Assembly (NCBI GenBank): GCA_900540545.1
Contig: UQGJ01000008.1
Span: forward strand, 1 to 64,000
Source of the DNA: an uncultured Eubacteriales bacterium
GTDB lineage: Bacteria > Bacillota > Clostridia > Oscillospirales > Oscillospiraceae
Length of the DNA stretch: 64,000 nt
Direction of reading: 5' to 3'
The notes beneath the pieces are model-generated. The model saw only the letters and a program-made list of their open reading frames with translations, was not told where the DNA came from and made no database searches. The translations under genes and the position numbers were made by a program. Positions 50,875-59,246 of the stretch are shown here, in pieces (position 1 is the first letter of the stretch; every line of letters begins with the position of its first letter).

Positions 50875-51948
50875 TTATTTCCCGATGCCGAAGGTATAGA
50901 GATTGTCGTAATCCATCCCCACGGCGATGTCCACCGTGCCACGGTCCTGGTTGTAGACGCAGGACCACTGGGTGGTGGAGGTCTTGTCCTTCCTCACCTT
51001 CTGGCTCACGGACTCCAGCAGGTCCATGGCCTGGGCCTCAGTGAAGATGCCGTTCTGTTCGGTCATGGTGCGCTCCAGAATGTCAAAGCGGTCCTGGCCC
51101 GCGCCGAAGTCCCAGTCGCCGGGGGTCAGCAGGAAATTGGTGGCCCGGGGGGAGTCCACCACGTTCATCTCGTCCCCGATGTACTCCACCACCACGGCCT
51201 TGCCCGTGGCGTCGGCGATCTGGAAGTGGTAGCAGGAGTTGGCGGAGGCGTGCATATCATACTGGCCCAGCAGGTCCAGGGCCTCGTCCACGGTGGCGGC
51301 CTTGTCCAGGATCATGCGGATGGCCGTGGTGGTGGTGATGTCCACCTTGCCGGTGTCCTGGTTGGTGGGCTCGGTGTCGATGAGCAGCACGCCCACGGCC
51401 ACGCCCTTTTCATTCACGCCGTCCAGGGGCACGTAAGGGGCGGCCAGGGTCAGGAAGCTGTTGGCCAGATTGGTGGGCAGCTTGTTCTCCCCGAAGCCGA
51501 TGTAGGCCAGGTTCACCATGGAGATGGACTGATAGCCGTTGTCCGGCGCGGTGCGGACAAAGAGGGCGGGGGAGTAGTACATGTCAAAGTTGCGCCCGAA
51601 GAGGTGCTCCCCCTCGGGGGTCTCCACGGCGAAGGTGGAGCAGCCCAGGTCGGGCAGGTCGAATTCCATGGGCAGGCCCTTCAGCAGCCTGCCGGCGATA
51701 AAGTTGATGAGCTCCGGGTCGGTGGCGGCGCCGGTCTCCAGGAAATCGTCGAAGCCGTAGTCGCCGATGTAGTCCATGGTGAACAGGGAGGTGTCACCCA
51801 CCCGCTCCAGGGTCCCCAGGGTCCGCAGCTCCCGCTGGAACACCAGCAGCACAACCAGCACGGCGGCCAGCAGCACCGCCGCAATACCAATCAAAATTTT
51901 GGGGACCAGCCCCAGCTTCTTTTTCTGCTTGGTCACAGTCGTATCCAT
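50875..51948 (-). CDS. membrane-anchored C45-family Ntn hydrolase
   Basis: A 357-residue protein with an N-terminal signal anchor (residues 15-37) and a penicillin-acylase-like Ntn fold. Ntn nucleophile is probably Cys103 in DLGCSTFAVET, followed by the family sequence GEHLFGRNFDM and GVNEKGVAVGVLLID. It resembles C45 acyltransferases and choloylglycine-type linear-amide hydrolases, which act on N-acyl amides. If Cys103 must be N-terminal, the anchor would be cleaved off by autoprocessing. AAAGGAG precedes the ATG at 51948. Substrate unknown; bile-acid hydrolysis cannot be claimed. Confidence 0.8.
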   Translation of the reverse strand: MDTTVTKQKKKLGLVPKILIGIAAVLLAAVLVVLLVFQRELRTLGTLERVGDTSLFTMDYIGDYGFDDFLETGAATDPELINFIAGRLLKGLPMEFDLPDLGCSTFAVETPEGEHLFGRNFDMYYSPALFVRTAPDNGYQSISMVNLAYIGFGENKLPTNLANSFLTLAAPYVPLDGVNEKGVAVGVLLIDTEPTNQDTGKVDITTTTAIRMILDKAATVDEALDLLGQYDMHASANSCYHFQIADATGKAVVVEYIGDEMNVVDSPRATNFLLTPGDWDFGAGQDRFDILERTMTEQNGIFTEAQAMDLLESVSQKVRKDKTSTTQWSCVYNQDRGTVDIAVGMDYDNLYTFGIGK

Positions 51949-52049
51949 ATGACAATCTCCTTTGAACTTCAAATCATTTGAGAATCAAACGAGTTACATC
52001 ATAGGACGGTGGGGCCGGTTTGTCAAGAAAAATTTTTTTGAAAAGAGTA

Positions 52050-52077
52050 TTGACAAAACCGAATATTTGAATATACT
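52050..52077 (+). promoter_or_regulatory. promoter and likely operator of the arsR-trx operon
   Basis: TTGACA (52050-52055), 16-base spacer, TATACT (52072-52077). The AT-rich inverted segment GAATATTTGAATATACTAAT continuing to ATTAGAAC overlaps the -10 box and resembles ArsR/SmtB half-sites, so autoregulation is likely. Confidence 0.75.
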
Positions 52078-52109
52078 AATATTAGAACAAGCGAATGAAG
52101 GTGAAGCCA

Positions 52110-52451
52110 ATGGAAGTCAGCAAGGAGCTGTACGAGGAAAAGACGGAGCTGTTGAAGGCGCTTGCCCATCCCCTGCGGCTCCAAATCGTCCGGGGCCTGC
52201 TGGTGGGCGGATGCCACAACGTGCGCTGCATGGAGGCGGGGACAGGACAGAGCCAGTCCACCATCTCTCAGCACCTGATGCGCCTGAAGGCGGCAGGCGT
52301 GGTGAAATGTGAGCGGCAGGGCAACGAGGTCTACTATGAGGTGGCCGACCCGGCCGCGGCGGCGGTGGTCGCCGCCCTGTTCGGTGATAAGGAGTGTGAG
52401 TATAATTGTCCTATGATATCGCCATCATCGGCGGAGGACCGGCTGGCCTGA
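52110..52451 (+). CDS. ArsR-family transcriptional regulator
   Basis: A 113-residue winged-helix repressor. The HTH reads LLKALAHPLRLQIVRGLLVG and QSTISQHLMRLKAAGVVKCE, then the wing RQGNEVYYEVADP. Cys residues in GGCHNVRC precede the recognition helix, and another pair (CEYNC) is near the C-terminus, giving plausible metal or thiol sensing sites. ATG 52110 has AAGGTGAAG upstream; ATG 52095 is possible. The 3' end overlaps the next gene by 46 bases in another frame. It heads a thioredoxin operon, so redox sensing is likely. Confidence 0.87.
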   Translation: MEVSKELYEEKTELLKALAHPLRLQIVRGLLVGGCHNVRCMEAGTGQSQSTISQHLMRLKAAGVVKCERQGNEVYYEVADPAAAAVVAALFGDKECEYNCPMISPSSAEDRLA

Positions 52452-53254
52452 GCGCCGCCATCAACGCCAGAGCCAGAAACAAGACCGTTCTGGTGGTCAC
52501 AAACGATTACCGGGAGAGCCCCCTCTACCGGGCCGAGCGGGTGGACAATTACCTGGGCATGCCCGGCCAGTCCGGCGCGGAACTGCTGGATTCCTACCAA
52601 AAACACGCCGAAACCATGGGCGTGGACTTCAGAAGCGGCCGGGTGCTGAATATCATGCCCATGGAGGGCGCATGCTATCTGAGCATCGGCAGTGAGATGG
52701 AGGAGGCCAAGGCCGTCATTCTGGCCACCGGCGTCTCCCGGGGGAAAAAATTCCCCGGCGAGGCGGAATTTCTGGGCCGGGGCGTCAGCTACTGCGCTAC
52801 CTGCGACGGTATGCTTTACCGGAACCGGCCGGTGGCGGTGGTGGGCCTGGCCCCAGACGCCCCGGAGGAGGCCAACTTCCTCCACGGCCTGGGCTGCCGG
52901 GTCACCTACGTCTCCGGCAAAGAGCCGTCGGGCCTGGACCCGGCCATCCCCTTCGTCAAGGCCGCCCGGATGGAGATCACCGGCGGCGAATCCGTCACAG
53001 CCCTGCGGGCCAACGAGACGGAGATACCCTGCGACGGGGTGTTCCTCCTCCGCCACGCCATCGCCCCCACCGACCTGCTGCCCGCCCTGGAACTGGAGGG
53101 GGGCTATGTGAAGGTGGACCGGGAGATGAAAACCAACGTCCCCGGCGTGTTCGCCTGCGGCGACTGCACCGGGACGCCCCTCCAGCTGGCCAAGGCTGCC
53201 GGAGAGGGCCTCATCGCCGGCCAGAAGGCCGCAGAATACGTAGATAACCTCTAA
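52406..53254 (+). CDS. thioredoxin-reductase-like flavoprotein lacking a normal NADPH motif
   Basis: A 282-residue FAD protein of the thioredoxin reductase fold. FAD motifs are intact: IIGGGPAGLSAA at 7-18 and the C-terminal GVFACGDCTGTPLQLAKAAG. The redox pair CATC lies at 130-133. The NADPH domain differs: where GGGDSAxEEA is expected it reads VGLAPDAPEEANFL, and no HRRxxxR follows. Known ferredoxin-dependent thioredoxin reductases (FFTR) in Clostridia have lost these same motifs. The start is TTG at 52406 with AAGGAG 11 bases upstream. It is followed by trxA. Confidence 0.87.
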   Translation: MSYDIAIIGGGPAGLSAAINARARNKTVLVVTNDYRESPLYRAERVDNYLGMPGQSGAELLDSYQKHAETMGVDFRSGRVLNIMPMEGACYLSIGSEMEEAKAVILATGVSRGKKFPGEAEFLGRGVSYCATCDGMLYRNRPVAVVGLAPDAPEEANFLHGLGCRVTYVSGKEPSGLDPAIPFVKAARMEITGGESVTALRANETEIPCDGVFLLRHAIAPTDLLPALELEGGYVKVDREMKTNVPGVFACGDCTGTPLQLAKAAGEGLIAGQKAAEYVDNL

Positions 53255-53285
53255 AAAATTTATTTCATAAAAGGAGAAATGAGTC

Positions 53286-53603
53286 ATGTCTGTTCTGCAT
53301 TTCAACGAGTCCGAGTTCAACGAGAAGATCCCCGCCGCCCCCATCGCCATGGTGGATTTCTGGGCTACCTGGTGCGGCCCCTGCAAGATGCTGGCCCCCG
53401 TCATCGAGCAGCTGGGCGACAAGTACGACGGCAAGGCCGTGGTGGGCAAGGTGGACATCGACGAGAACCAGGCCCTGGCCGCCAAGTACGGCGTCATGAG
53501 CATCCCCACCGTGATCTTCTTCCAGAACGGCGAGGAGATCGGCCGCAAGGTGGGCGTTCAGCCCGCCAGCGCCTATACGCAGATTCTCGACGCCCACGTG
53601 TGA
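53286..53603 (+). CDS. trxA: thioredoxin
   Basis: A 105-residue thioredoxin with the active site WATWCGPCKMLAPVIEQL (Cys30 and Cys33) and the cis-Pro loop SIPTVIFFQNGEE. It reduces cytoplasmic disulfides, receiving electrons from the reductase-like protein encoded 31 bases upstream. AAAGGAG precedes the ATG. A terminator follows directly. Confidence 0.95.
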   Translation: MSVLHFNESEFNEKIPAAPIAMVDFWATWCGPCKMLAPVIEQLGDKYDGKAVVGKVDIDENQALAAKYGVMSIPTVIFFQNGEEIGRKVGVQPASAYTQILDAHV

Positions 53604-53612
53604 GATGGAGCG

Positions 53613-53658
53613 CAAAAAAGGACCGTGTACCGGGAGTGGTACACGGTCCTTTTTTTGT
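53613..53658 (+). terminator. intrinsic terminator of trxA
   Basis: AAAGGACCGTGTACC / GGTACACGGTCCTTT stem with a GGGAGT loop followed by seven T. Confidence 0.92.
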
Positions 53659-53738
53659 TAGGATGATGGAGGGGAGCATCTACCGGCCTGGCCCGGCGTT
53701 CAACAGCGGGCGGCCAAAGGCTGCCTGCGCCCCGTCCT

Positions 53739-54194
53739 TTAGTGTTCCTTTGCCCCCAGCATGGCCACCACTTCTGCCCTGGTGCAGTGGTAATCACCAT
53801 CCCAGGCCCGACGGTAGGCCCCCCGGAAAGGGTCGCCCCCCAGATAGATTGGAAGCTGGTCCCGTTCCGCCGGGGGCACCTCGATGACCACCACCGCGCC
53901 GCTATCGGTCCCGGCCACCCATACCTGGTCCCGCCGGAGGATGTTCTCATTGACCACCGCCGGGTCGTTGACCAGCCGCCAGAACTCCTCGGCTAACTCG
54001 TGGGGTTCCAGCAGGCCCTGGACCCGCAGGGTGTGGTCGGGCAACTCCTCCACCCCCAGCAGGATGACGCCACCGTAACTGTTGGCAAAGGCGGAGTAGG
54101 TCTCCCAAATGCTCTGGGGCAGCCCGCCAGTGGCCAGTTTGGCCTCCAGCCGGTTGTTCTCCCGGTACTGCTCCATGTGGTTCAAATCCAGCAA
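53739..54194 (-). CDS. truncated Schlafen AlbA_2-domain protein
   Basis: A 151-residue protein consisting of only the AlbA_2 (Schlafen-related, DNA/RNA-binding or putative ATP-binding) domain: RLEAKLATGGLPQSIWETYS, then AFANSYGGVILLGVEE and GDPFRGAYRRAWDGDYHCTR. Longer relatives continue for 200-350 residues with a winged-helix tail; this one stops at MLGAKEH, so it may be a remnant or a short stand-alone form. TTG 54194 has AAAGGAGG eight bases upstream and is preferred over GTG 54200. It lies directly downstream of an integrase gene on the same strand. Confidence 0.7.
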   Translation of the reverse strand: MLDLNHMEQYRENNRLEAKLATGGLPQSIWETYSAFANSYGGVILLGVEELPDHTLRVQGLLEPHELAEEFWRLVNDPAVVNENILRRDQVWVAGTDSGAVVVIEVPPAERDQLPIYLGGDPFRGAYRRAWDGDYHCTRAEVVAMLGAKEH

Positions 54195-54250
54195 GCCCAC
54201 CGCCTCCTTTTGAAGCCATTATAGCGGGCGGAGGACCGGACGGCAACCCC

Positions 54251-55384
54251 CTACTTCATGACTGCCGCCACCCGGTTGAGGATCGCCGCGTGGGTCTGGT
54301 CCAGCAGGTGGGTGTAGATGCGCCCCGTGGTGGCCGGGGTGGAGTGGCCCAGGGCCTTTCCGATGTCGAACAGCGGCGCGCCCTGGGCGGAGGCCACCGT
54401 GGCGAAGGTGTGCCGCAGACCGTGGAGGGTGATTTTGGGCAGGCCGTGCTTCTGGATGAACCGGGAGAAGGCCAGGCTCACGGCGTTGGGCGGGTATGGC
54501 TCCCCGTGGCGGTCCACCAGCACCATGCCGGTGCCGTCCCAGTCCCGGCCCGCCCGGACGCAGTCCTCCTGCTGCCGCCGCTGTTCCCGGATGAGCAGCT
54601 CGTAGATGTCGTCGGACAGGTACAGGGTCCGGGTGGAGGAGCGGTTCTTGGTCTCCTTGGCCACTACCATGGCCCCCGCCGTGGTCCGGGCCTCTTTGAT
54701 GCGCACCACCCGGTGGTTGAAGTCCACGTTGGGCCACCGCAGGCCGCAGATCTCCTCCCGCCGCAGCCCCAGCCCCGCCGCCAGCTTGATGACCAGCTCC
54801 AGCCACGTCCCCTCGGACAGGGCGCACAGCCGCCGCAAATGCTCCGGGTCGTAAAACTTGGCCTCGTAGGGCACCAGCCGGGGCGGCTCCACCCGCTCCG
54901 TGGGACTGCGGGACAAGATCTCCTGCTTCACCGCCATCCGCAGGGCGGAGGACAGCAGGTCGTGGTGCCGCCGGATGGTGTTGGGGGACAGGCCCTTCTC
55001 CCGCAGCAGCATGGTGTAGTATTTCTGTACATCCTGGGGGGTCAGCTTCTGCACGGGAATATCCCCCAGGGCGGGGGAGAGGTGGTTGTCGATGATTTTT
55101 CGGTAGCCGTACACCGTGGTCTGGGCCCGGCTGGGGCGGATGACCTCCTCCATCCAGTACTCCAGCCACTGGTCCAGGGTCATGGAGCGGGGCCGCACCT
55201 GGCGGTAGCGCTCCCGCTCTGCCTGGAACTCCCGCAGGGCACGCCGGGCCTGGGGCAGGGTGGTGAAGGTCTGGTAGGATTTCACCCGCCGCCCGTCCTC
55301 GTCCAGTCCGTAATCCATGTTGACGTAGTAGAGGTGGCGGGCGTCATCAAATGAAATGTTTCTCTCCACAGTTTTTCTTGGCAT
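54251..55384 (-). CDS. tyrosine recombinase / phage-type integrase
   Basis: A 377-residue site-specific recombinase. The N-terminal arm-binding and core-binding domain includes MTLDQWLEYWMEEVIRPSRA and DNHLSPALGDIPVQKLTPQD. The catalytic domain has Arg in GLRREEICGLRW, HGLRHTFATV (His, Arg), a His in LGHSTPATT and the nucleophile Tyr in GRIYTHLL. It is intact and resembles Tn916/phage-type integrases. No excisionase, replication or structural phage genes are near, and no att-like repeat was found beside it. The remaining neighbour is a short AlbA_2 gene downstream. Confidence 0.88.
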   Translation of the reverse strand: MPRKTVERNISFDDARHLYYVNMDYGLDEDGRRVKSYQTFTTLPQARRALREFQAERERYRQVRPRSMTLDQWLEYWMEEVIRPSRAQTTVYGYRKIIDNHLSPALGDIPVQKLTPQDVQKYYTMLLREKGLSPNTIRRHHDLLSSALRMAVKQEILSRSPTERVEPPRLVPYEAKFYDPEHLRRLCALSEGTWLELVIKLAAGLGLRREEICGLRWPNVDFNHRVVRIKEARTTAGAMVVAKETKNRSSTRTLYLSDDIYELLIREQRRQQEDCVRAGRDWDGTGMVLVDRHGEPYPPNAVSLAFSRFIQKHGLPKITLHGLRHTFATVASAQGAPLFDIGKALGHSTPATTGRIYTHLLDQTHAAILNRVAAVMK

Positions 55385-55464
55385 GGTATTATTTCCCTCT
55401 TTTCGACAAAATATGAGGGTCTTAGTCTAGCACAAACCCTATCAAAAGGGTAGGACACGAAAGA

Positions 55465-55505
55465 AAAATGCCCTTGGGGAATCAAACTCCCCAAGGGCAT
55501 TTTTA
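55465..55505. terminator. bidirectional terminator or hairpin
   Basis: AAAAATGCCCTTGGGGA / TCCCCAAGGGCATTTTT, 17-bp stem with a 7-base loop. It ends the flavoprotein gene's downstream region on the minus strand and lies upstream of the integrase gene. Confidence 0.85.
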
Positions 55506-55520
55506 CCATTCTGTGCACTT

Positions 55521-57107
55521 TTATCCGCCTGCGGAGGGTGCGGCGACCTGCTCGGCCACCCGAATCCCATCGGCCGCCGCTGACATAATGCCGCCCGCCC
55601 AGCCGCCGCCCTCGCCGCAGGGGTAGATGCCCCGGACGGGGGACTGGAGGTCGTCTCCCCGGAGGATGCGGACCGGAGAGGAGGAGCGGGTCTCCACCCC
55701 GGTGAGCAGGGCGCCGGGGTCGTCAAAGCCCCGGAGCCGCCGCCCCATCACGGGCAGCGCCCCACGGAGGGTCTCGGAGACGAAGCCGGGCAGGCACCGC
55801 TCCAGGTCGGCCTCCACCACGCCGGGGCGGTAGGTATGGGCCAGGGGAGAGGGCCCACTCCCGGTCCCCAGGAACCGCCCCACGGAGGTCCCCGGCGCCC
55901 GGAACCCGCCGCCCCCCAGCTCGAAGGCCCGCTGTTCCCAAAGGGCCTGGAACGCCATCCCGGCCAGGGGGTGGGCGGAGCCAAAATCGGCGGTGTTCAG
56001 CCCCACCAGCAGCCCGCCGTTGATGTTCCGCCCCGCCCGGGCCCGGTGGCTCATGCCGTTGGTCACCAGCTTGCCTGGCTCCGAGGCGGCGCACACCACC
56101 TCGCCGCCGGGGCAGACGCAGAAGGTGAAGGCGCTGCGCCCGGAGGGCAGATGGCAGGCCAGCTTGTAGTCCGACGGGGGCAGTTTCTCCCACGCCGGGC
56201 CGTACTGGGCGGCGCTGACCGCCGCCTGGGCGTGCTCGATGCGCACCCCCATGGCGAAGGGCTTGGCCTCCATGGGCACCCCGGCGTTAAAGAGCATCTG
56301 GAAGGTGTCCCGGGCCGAGTGGCCGGGGGCCAAAATCAGGGCGTCAGCCTCCAGCTCGTAGGGGCCGGAGGGGGCCTCCACGGTCAGCCCCTCCAGCGCC
56401 CCGTCCCGGAGCCGAAGCCCGGCCAGCTTGTGCTCGAACCGAACCTCACACCCCAGCGCCAGCAGCTCCCGCCGCAAGTTTCGCACCACATCCCGCAGCA
56501 CGTCGGTGCCGATGTGGGGCTTGTGGGACCAGCGGATGTCCTCCGGGGCACCGTGGGCCACGAAGGCGTCCACCACCGCCCCCAGCCGTGGGTCGTGGGT
56601 CCCGGTGGTCAGCTTGCCGTCGGAGAAGGTCCCGGCCCCGCCCTCGCCAAACTGGACGTTGGATACCGGGTCCAGGTCCCCGGAGGCCCAAAAGCCCTCC
56701 ACGTCGGCGGTCCGCTGTTCCACACAGCGCCCCCGCTCCAGCACGATGGAGGGCACCCCGGCCCGGGCCAGAAAGAGGGCGGCAAACAGCCCGGCGGGCC
56801 CCATCCCCACCACCACGGGGGGCCGCGACGAGGTTCGGCGTACCTCCGGGAAACGGTAGGGGACTGGCTCGTACAGGGTCACATTTTTGTTCTCCGCCCG
56901 CCGCACCAGCTCAGCCTCGTTGTCGGCGGACACATCCACCGTGCAGACAAAATGGACCTCGGATTTTTTCCGTGCGTCGATGGACTGCCGGGCCAGGGAT
57001 ACCTGAGAGAGCCGGTCGGGGGAGACGCCCAGAAGTTTGGCGGCCCTGACGTTCAGTTGTGACAGGTCCCCGCCAATGGGCAGGGAGAGGTTGGAAATTC
57101 GTATCAT
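55521..57107 (-). CDS. NAD(P)/FAD-dependent oxidoreductase (COG2509-like)
   Basis: A 528-residue flavoprotein. Two Rossmann-type elements are visible: VVVGMGPAGLFAALFLARAG near residue 98 (FAD loop) and a C-terminal GIYPCGEGGGWAGGIMSAA (FAD-contacting). The N-terminal 90 residues form a separate domain ending KNVTLYEPVPYRFPE. Family features FGEGGAGTFSDGKLTTG and HIGTDVLRDVVRNLR are present. It is one of the uncharacterised FAD dehydrogenases frequent in Clostridia. Start 57107 is chosen since AGGTGATAAC precedes it; the longer frame encodes an unrelated N-terminus. Confidence 0.85.
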   Translation of the reverse strand: MIRISNLSLPIGGDLSQLNVRAAKLLGVSPDRLSQVSLARQSIDARKKSEVHFVCTVDVSADNEAELVRRAENKNVTLYEPVPYRFPEVRRTSSRPPVVVGMGPAGLFAALFLARAGVPSIVLERGRCVEQRTADVEGFWASGDLDPVSNVQFGEGGAGTFSDGKLTTGTHDPRLGAVVDAFVAHGAPEDIRWSHKPHIGTDVLRDVVRNLRRELLALGCEVRFEHKLAGLRLRDGALEGLTVEAPSGPYELEADALILAPGHSARDTFQMLFNAGVPMEAKPFAMGVRIEHAQAAVSAAQYGPAWEKLPPSDYKLACHLPSGRSAFTFCVCPGGEVVCAASEPGKLVTNGMSHRARAGRNINGGLLVGLNTADFGSAHPLAGMAFQALWEQRAFELGGGGFRAPGTSVGRFLGTGSGPSPLAHTYRPGVVEADLERCLPGFVSETLRGALPVMGRRLRGFDDPGALLTGVETRSSSPVRILRGDDLQSPVRGIYPCGEGGGWAGGIMSAAADGIRVAEQVAAPSAGG

Positions 57108-57157
57108 GTTATCACCTGAGGGATAGTGTATCATGGGGAGCGGGGGAAAACAATTGG

Positions 57158-57176
57158 GAATTAAGAAGGAAGAACT
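57158..57176 (-). repeat. stray GAAT-type arm
   Basis: GGGAATTAAGAAGGAAGAAC is an arm of the dcw-type palindrome, without partner, immediately upstream of a repeat-family fragment. The same pairing of arm plus fragment occurs at 24970-25010. Confidence 0.45.
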
Positions 57177-57177
57177 A

Positions 57178-57447
57178 CGCCCGCGTCCCCGCACCCGCCT
57201 TGCCGGGATTCACCATACCAGGCGCGCCGCGCCAGCGCATTGGGGTGAACGGTTGCGAGGTAGGCCGTAACGGCTGGGGCAGAAGCAGAAAGGCAGACTT
57301 GTTACTTCTAGACGGTTTCAACCTCCATGCTACCGTTGGCGCCGCTCTTAGGTCCAGGGCCGAAGCCCTGGTTTTCTTTCCGTTCTCTTTCTCAAATGAG
57401 AAAGAGAACCCCCTCCGGAGGCGACACCCCCGGAGGGGGACGCTCCA
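57178..57447 (+). repeat. right half of the TIR-bearing repeat family
   Basis: Same orientation as copy 1: interior TAGGCCGTAACGGCTGGGGC, AAGGCAGACTTGTTACTTCT and CCAGGGCCGAAGCCCTGG then TTTTCTTTCC, followed by the end hairpin CTCTTTCTC/GAGAAAGAG and CCTCCGGAGGCGACACC. The left half is missing. Confidence 0.8.
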
Positions 57448-57474
57448 AACCATACGTCCCCGCCCGTGGGCGGA

Positions 57475-57514
57475 TAAAAAGGACCGGTCAGCAGATTTCC
57501 TGCTGACCGGTCCA
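57475..57514 (-). terminator. intrinsic terminator of gdhA
   Basis: Minus strand: GGACCGGTCAGCAGG / CCTGCTGACCGGTCC-type stem with an AAAT loop (read as GCAGGAAATCTGC) followed by five T. Confidence 0.88.
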
Positions 57515-57524
57515 ACGATACCGC

Positions 57525-58874
57525 TTAGTAGCTCACGCCCTGCCAAACCATAGCTTCAGCCACCTTGAGGAACCCCGCGATGTTGGCCCCGGCCACCAGA
57601 TTTCCGGGCATCCCGTACTCCTGAGCCGCCTGAGCGGCGGCGTGGTAGATGTTCTTCATGATCTCGTGGAGCTTGGCGTCCACCTCGTCGAAGGTCCAGG
57701 CCAGCCGCTGGGAATTCTGGCTCATCTCCAGCCCGGAGGTGGCAACGCCCCCGGCGTTGGCCGCCTTGGCGGGGCCAAAGAGGATGCCGTTGGCCTGGAA
57801 AATCTCCACCGCCTCGGGGGTGCAGGGCATGTTGGCCCCCTCGGCCACGGCGATGCAGCCGTTTTTCAGCAGGGCCTGGGCGCTGACGCTGTCCAGCTCG
57901 TTCTGGGTGGCGCAGGGCAGGGCGATGTCGCACTTCACCGTCCAGATGCCCGCGCAGTCCTCGGTGTAGGTGGCCGTGGGCACGTAGTCCAGATAGGTCT
58001 TGATCCGCGCCCGCTTGACCTCCTTGATCTCCTTGATGACCTTGTAGTCGATGCCGCTGGGGTCGTAGATATAGCCGTTGGAGTCGCTCATGGCCACCAC
58101 CCTGGCCCCCAGCTGGGTGGCCTTCTGGTTGGCGTAGGTGGCCACGTTGCCGCTGCCGGAGATGACCACGTCGGCCCCCTCAAAGCTCTTGCCCGCCGCG
58201 GCGAGCATCTCCTGAGTGAAGTAGCACAGGCCGTAGCCGGTGGCCTCGGTCCGGGCCAGGGAGCCGCCGTAGGTCAGCCCCTTGCCGGTGAGGACCCCGG
58301 TGAACTCGTCCCGCAGCCGCTTGTACTGGCCGAAGAGGAACCCAATCTCCCGGGCGCCCACGCCGATGTCCCCGGCGGGCACGTCGGTGTCGGGGCCGAT
58401 GTGGCGCTGCAGCTCGGTCATGAAGCTCTGGCAGAAGCGCATGACCTCCCCGTCGCTCTTGCCCTTGGGGTCGAAGTCGCTGCCGCCCTTGCCGCCTCCC
58501 ATGGGCAGGCCGGTGAGACTGTTCTTGAACACCTGCTCAAATCCAAGGAATTTGACGATGGACAGGTTCACGCTGGGGTGGAAGCGCAGCCCGCCCTTGT
58601 AGGGGCCGATGGCGGAGTTGAACTGGACCCGGAAGCCCCGGTTCACCTGGACCGTGCCGGCGTCGTCCACCCAGGGCACCCGGAACAGGATGACCCGCTC
58701 CGGCTCCACCATGCGCTGGAGGACTCCGGCCTTCTCCAGGTCGGGCCGCTGGGCCAGCACCGGCTGGAGGGACTCCAGCACCTCACCCACCGCCTGGAGG
58801 AACTCCGGCTGGTCCGGGTCCTTCTTCGCCACGGTGTCGTAGATGCCTTGCAGATACGCATTCTCAAATGTCAT
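57525..58874 (-). CDS. gdhA: NADP-type glutamate dehydrogenase
   Basis: A 449-residue hexameric-type glutamate dehydrogenase, interconverting glutamate with 2-oxoglutarate and ammonia. Active-site sequences include GPYKGGLRFHPSVNLSIVKF and TGLPMGGGKGGSDFDPKGKS (catalytic Lys in GGGKGG). The Rossmann loop is GSGNVATYA (GxGNVA). Length and N-terminus (YDTVAKKDPDQPEFLQAVGE) match the bacterial NADP class; cofactor is inferred. The long upstream frame contains the promoter, so ATG 58874 is used, with AAAGGGG nine bases before it. It is monocistronic with its own promoter and terminator. Confidence 0.94.
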   Translation of the reverse strand: MTFENAYLQGIYDTVAKKDPDQPEFLQAVGEVLESLQPVLAQRPDLEKAGVLQRMVEPERVILFRVPWVDDAGTVQVNRGFRVQFNSAIGPYKGGLRFHPSVNLSIVKFLGFEQVFKNSLTGLPMGGGKGGSDFDPKGKSDGEVMRFCQSFMTELQRHIGPDTDVPAGDIGVGAREIGFLFGQYKRLRDEFTGVLTGKGLTYGGSLARTEATGYGLCYFTQEMLAAAGKSFEGADVVISGSGNVATYANQKATQLGARVVAMSDSNGYIYDPSGIDYKVIKEIKEVKRARIKTYLDYVPTATYTEDCAGIWTVKCDIALPCATQNELDSVSAQALLKNGCIAVAEGANMPCTPEAVEIFQANGILFGPAKAANAGGVATSGLEMSQNSQRLAWTFDEVDAKLHEIMKNIYHAAAQAAQEYGMPGNLVAGANIAGFLKVAEAMVWQGVSY

Positions 58875-58937
58875 GTCGTCAAACCCCTTTACTGACAGCA
58901 TTTTACAAAAAATGGAGCCGTCATATTGATTGGGTGT

Positions 58938-58966
58938 ATTATACGACGGCGGGCTTTGAATTGCAA
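58938..58966 (-). promoter_or_regulatory. promoter of gdhA
   Basis: On the minus strand TTGCAA (58966-58961), 17-base spacer, perfect TATAAT (58943-58938), 64 bases before the start codon. Confidence 0.85.
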
Positions 58967-59246
58967 GAGAAAATGAAAAACTTGCAGAACTTGGGAGCCA
59001 TTTTTTTGCCGAGCCGGAAATTGTGCAGGAACCAAGGACAGAACATGCTTTCACTGTAACTCGCTGAAAGACAAAAGAATTCTGGCGCCGGGGCCGCTGT
59101 CCACATCGGCTCAAAAGGGCAAATATAAATTGGCCACAAAAAAACAACGATATGCCACAAACGTGAACAAAATATTTCTTTTTATGATACGATGAACCAA
59201 ATCCCACGGACGGCGAAGGGACAGGCAGTCCGAAATAACCTTTGAA
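58967..59246 (+). other. AT-richer intergenic region, no gene seen
   Basis: Between gdhA and the receiver-like gene. It is visibly richer in A and T than its surroundings. A possible plus-strand promoter, TGAACA with TACGAT 18 bases later (around 59166-59195), is weak. No RNA gene recognised. Confidence 0.35.

Noticed and set aside
50875..51948. Bile salt hydrolase
   Set aside because: The Ntn-type fold region is shared, but the protein has a membrane anchor before the Cys and lacks a Cys-2 start, so a specific bile-salt function is not supported.
54251..55384. Prophage or integrative conjugative element around the integrase
   Set aside because: Neighbouring genes are chromosomal housekeeping or metabolic genes; no phage, relaxase or replication genes and no flanking direct repeats were seen.
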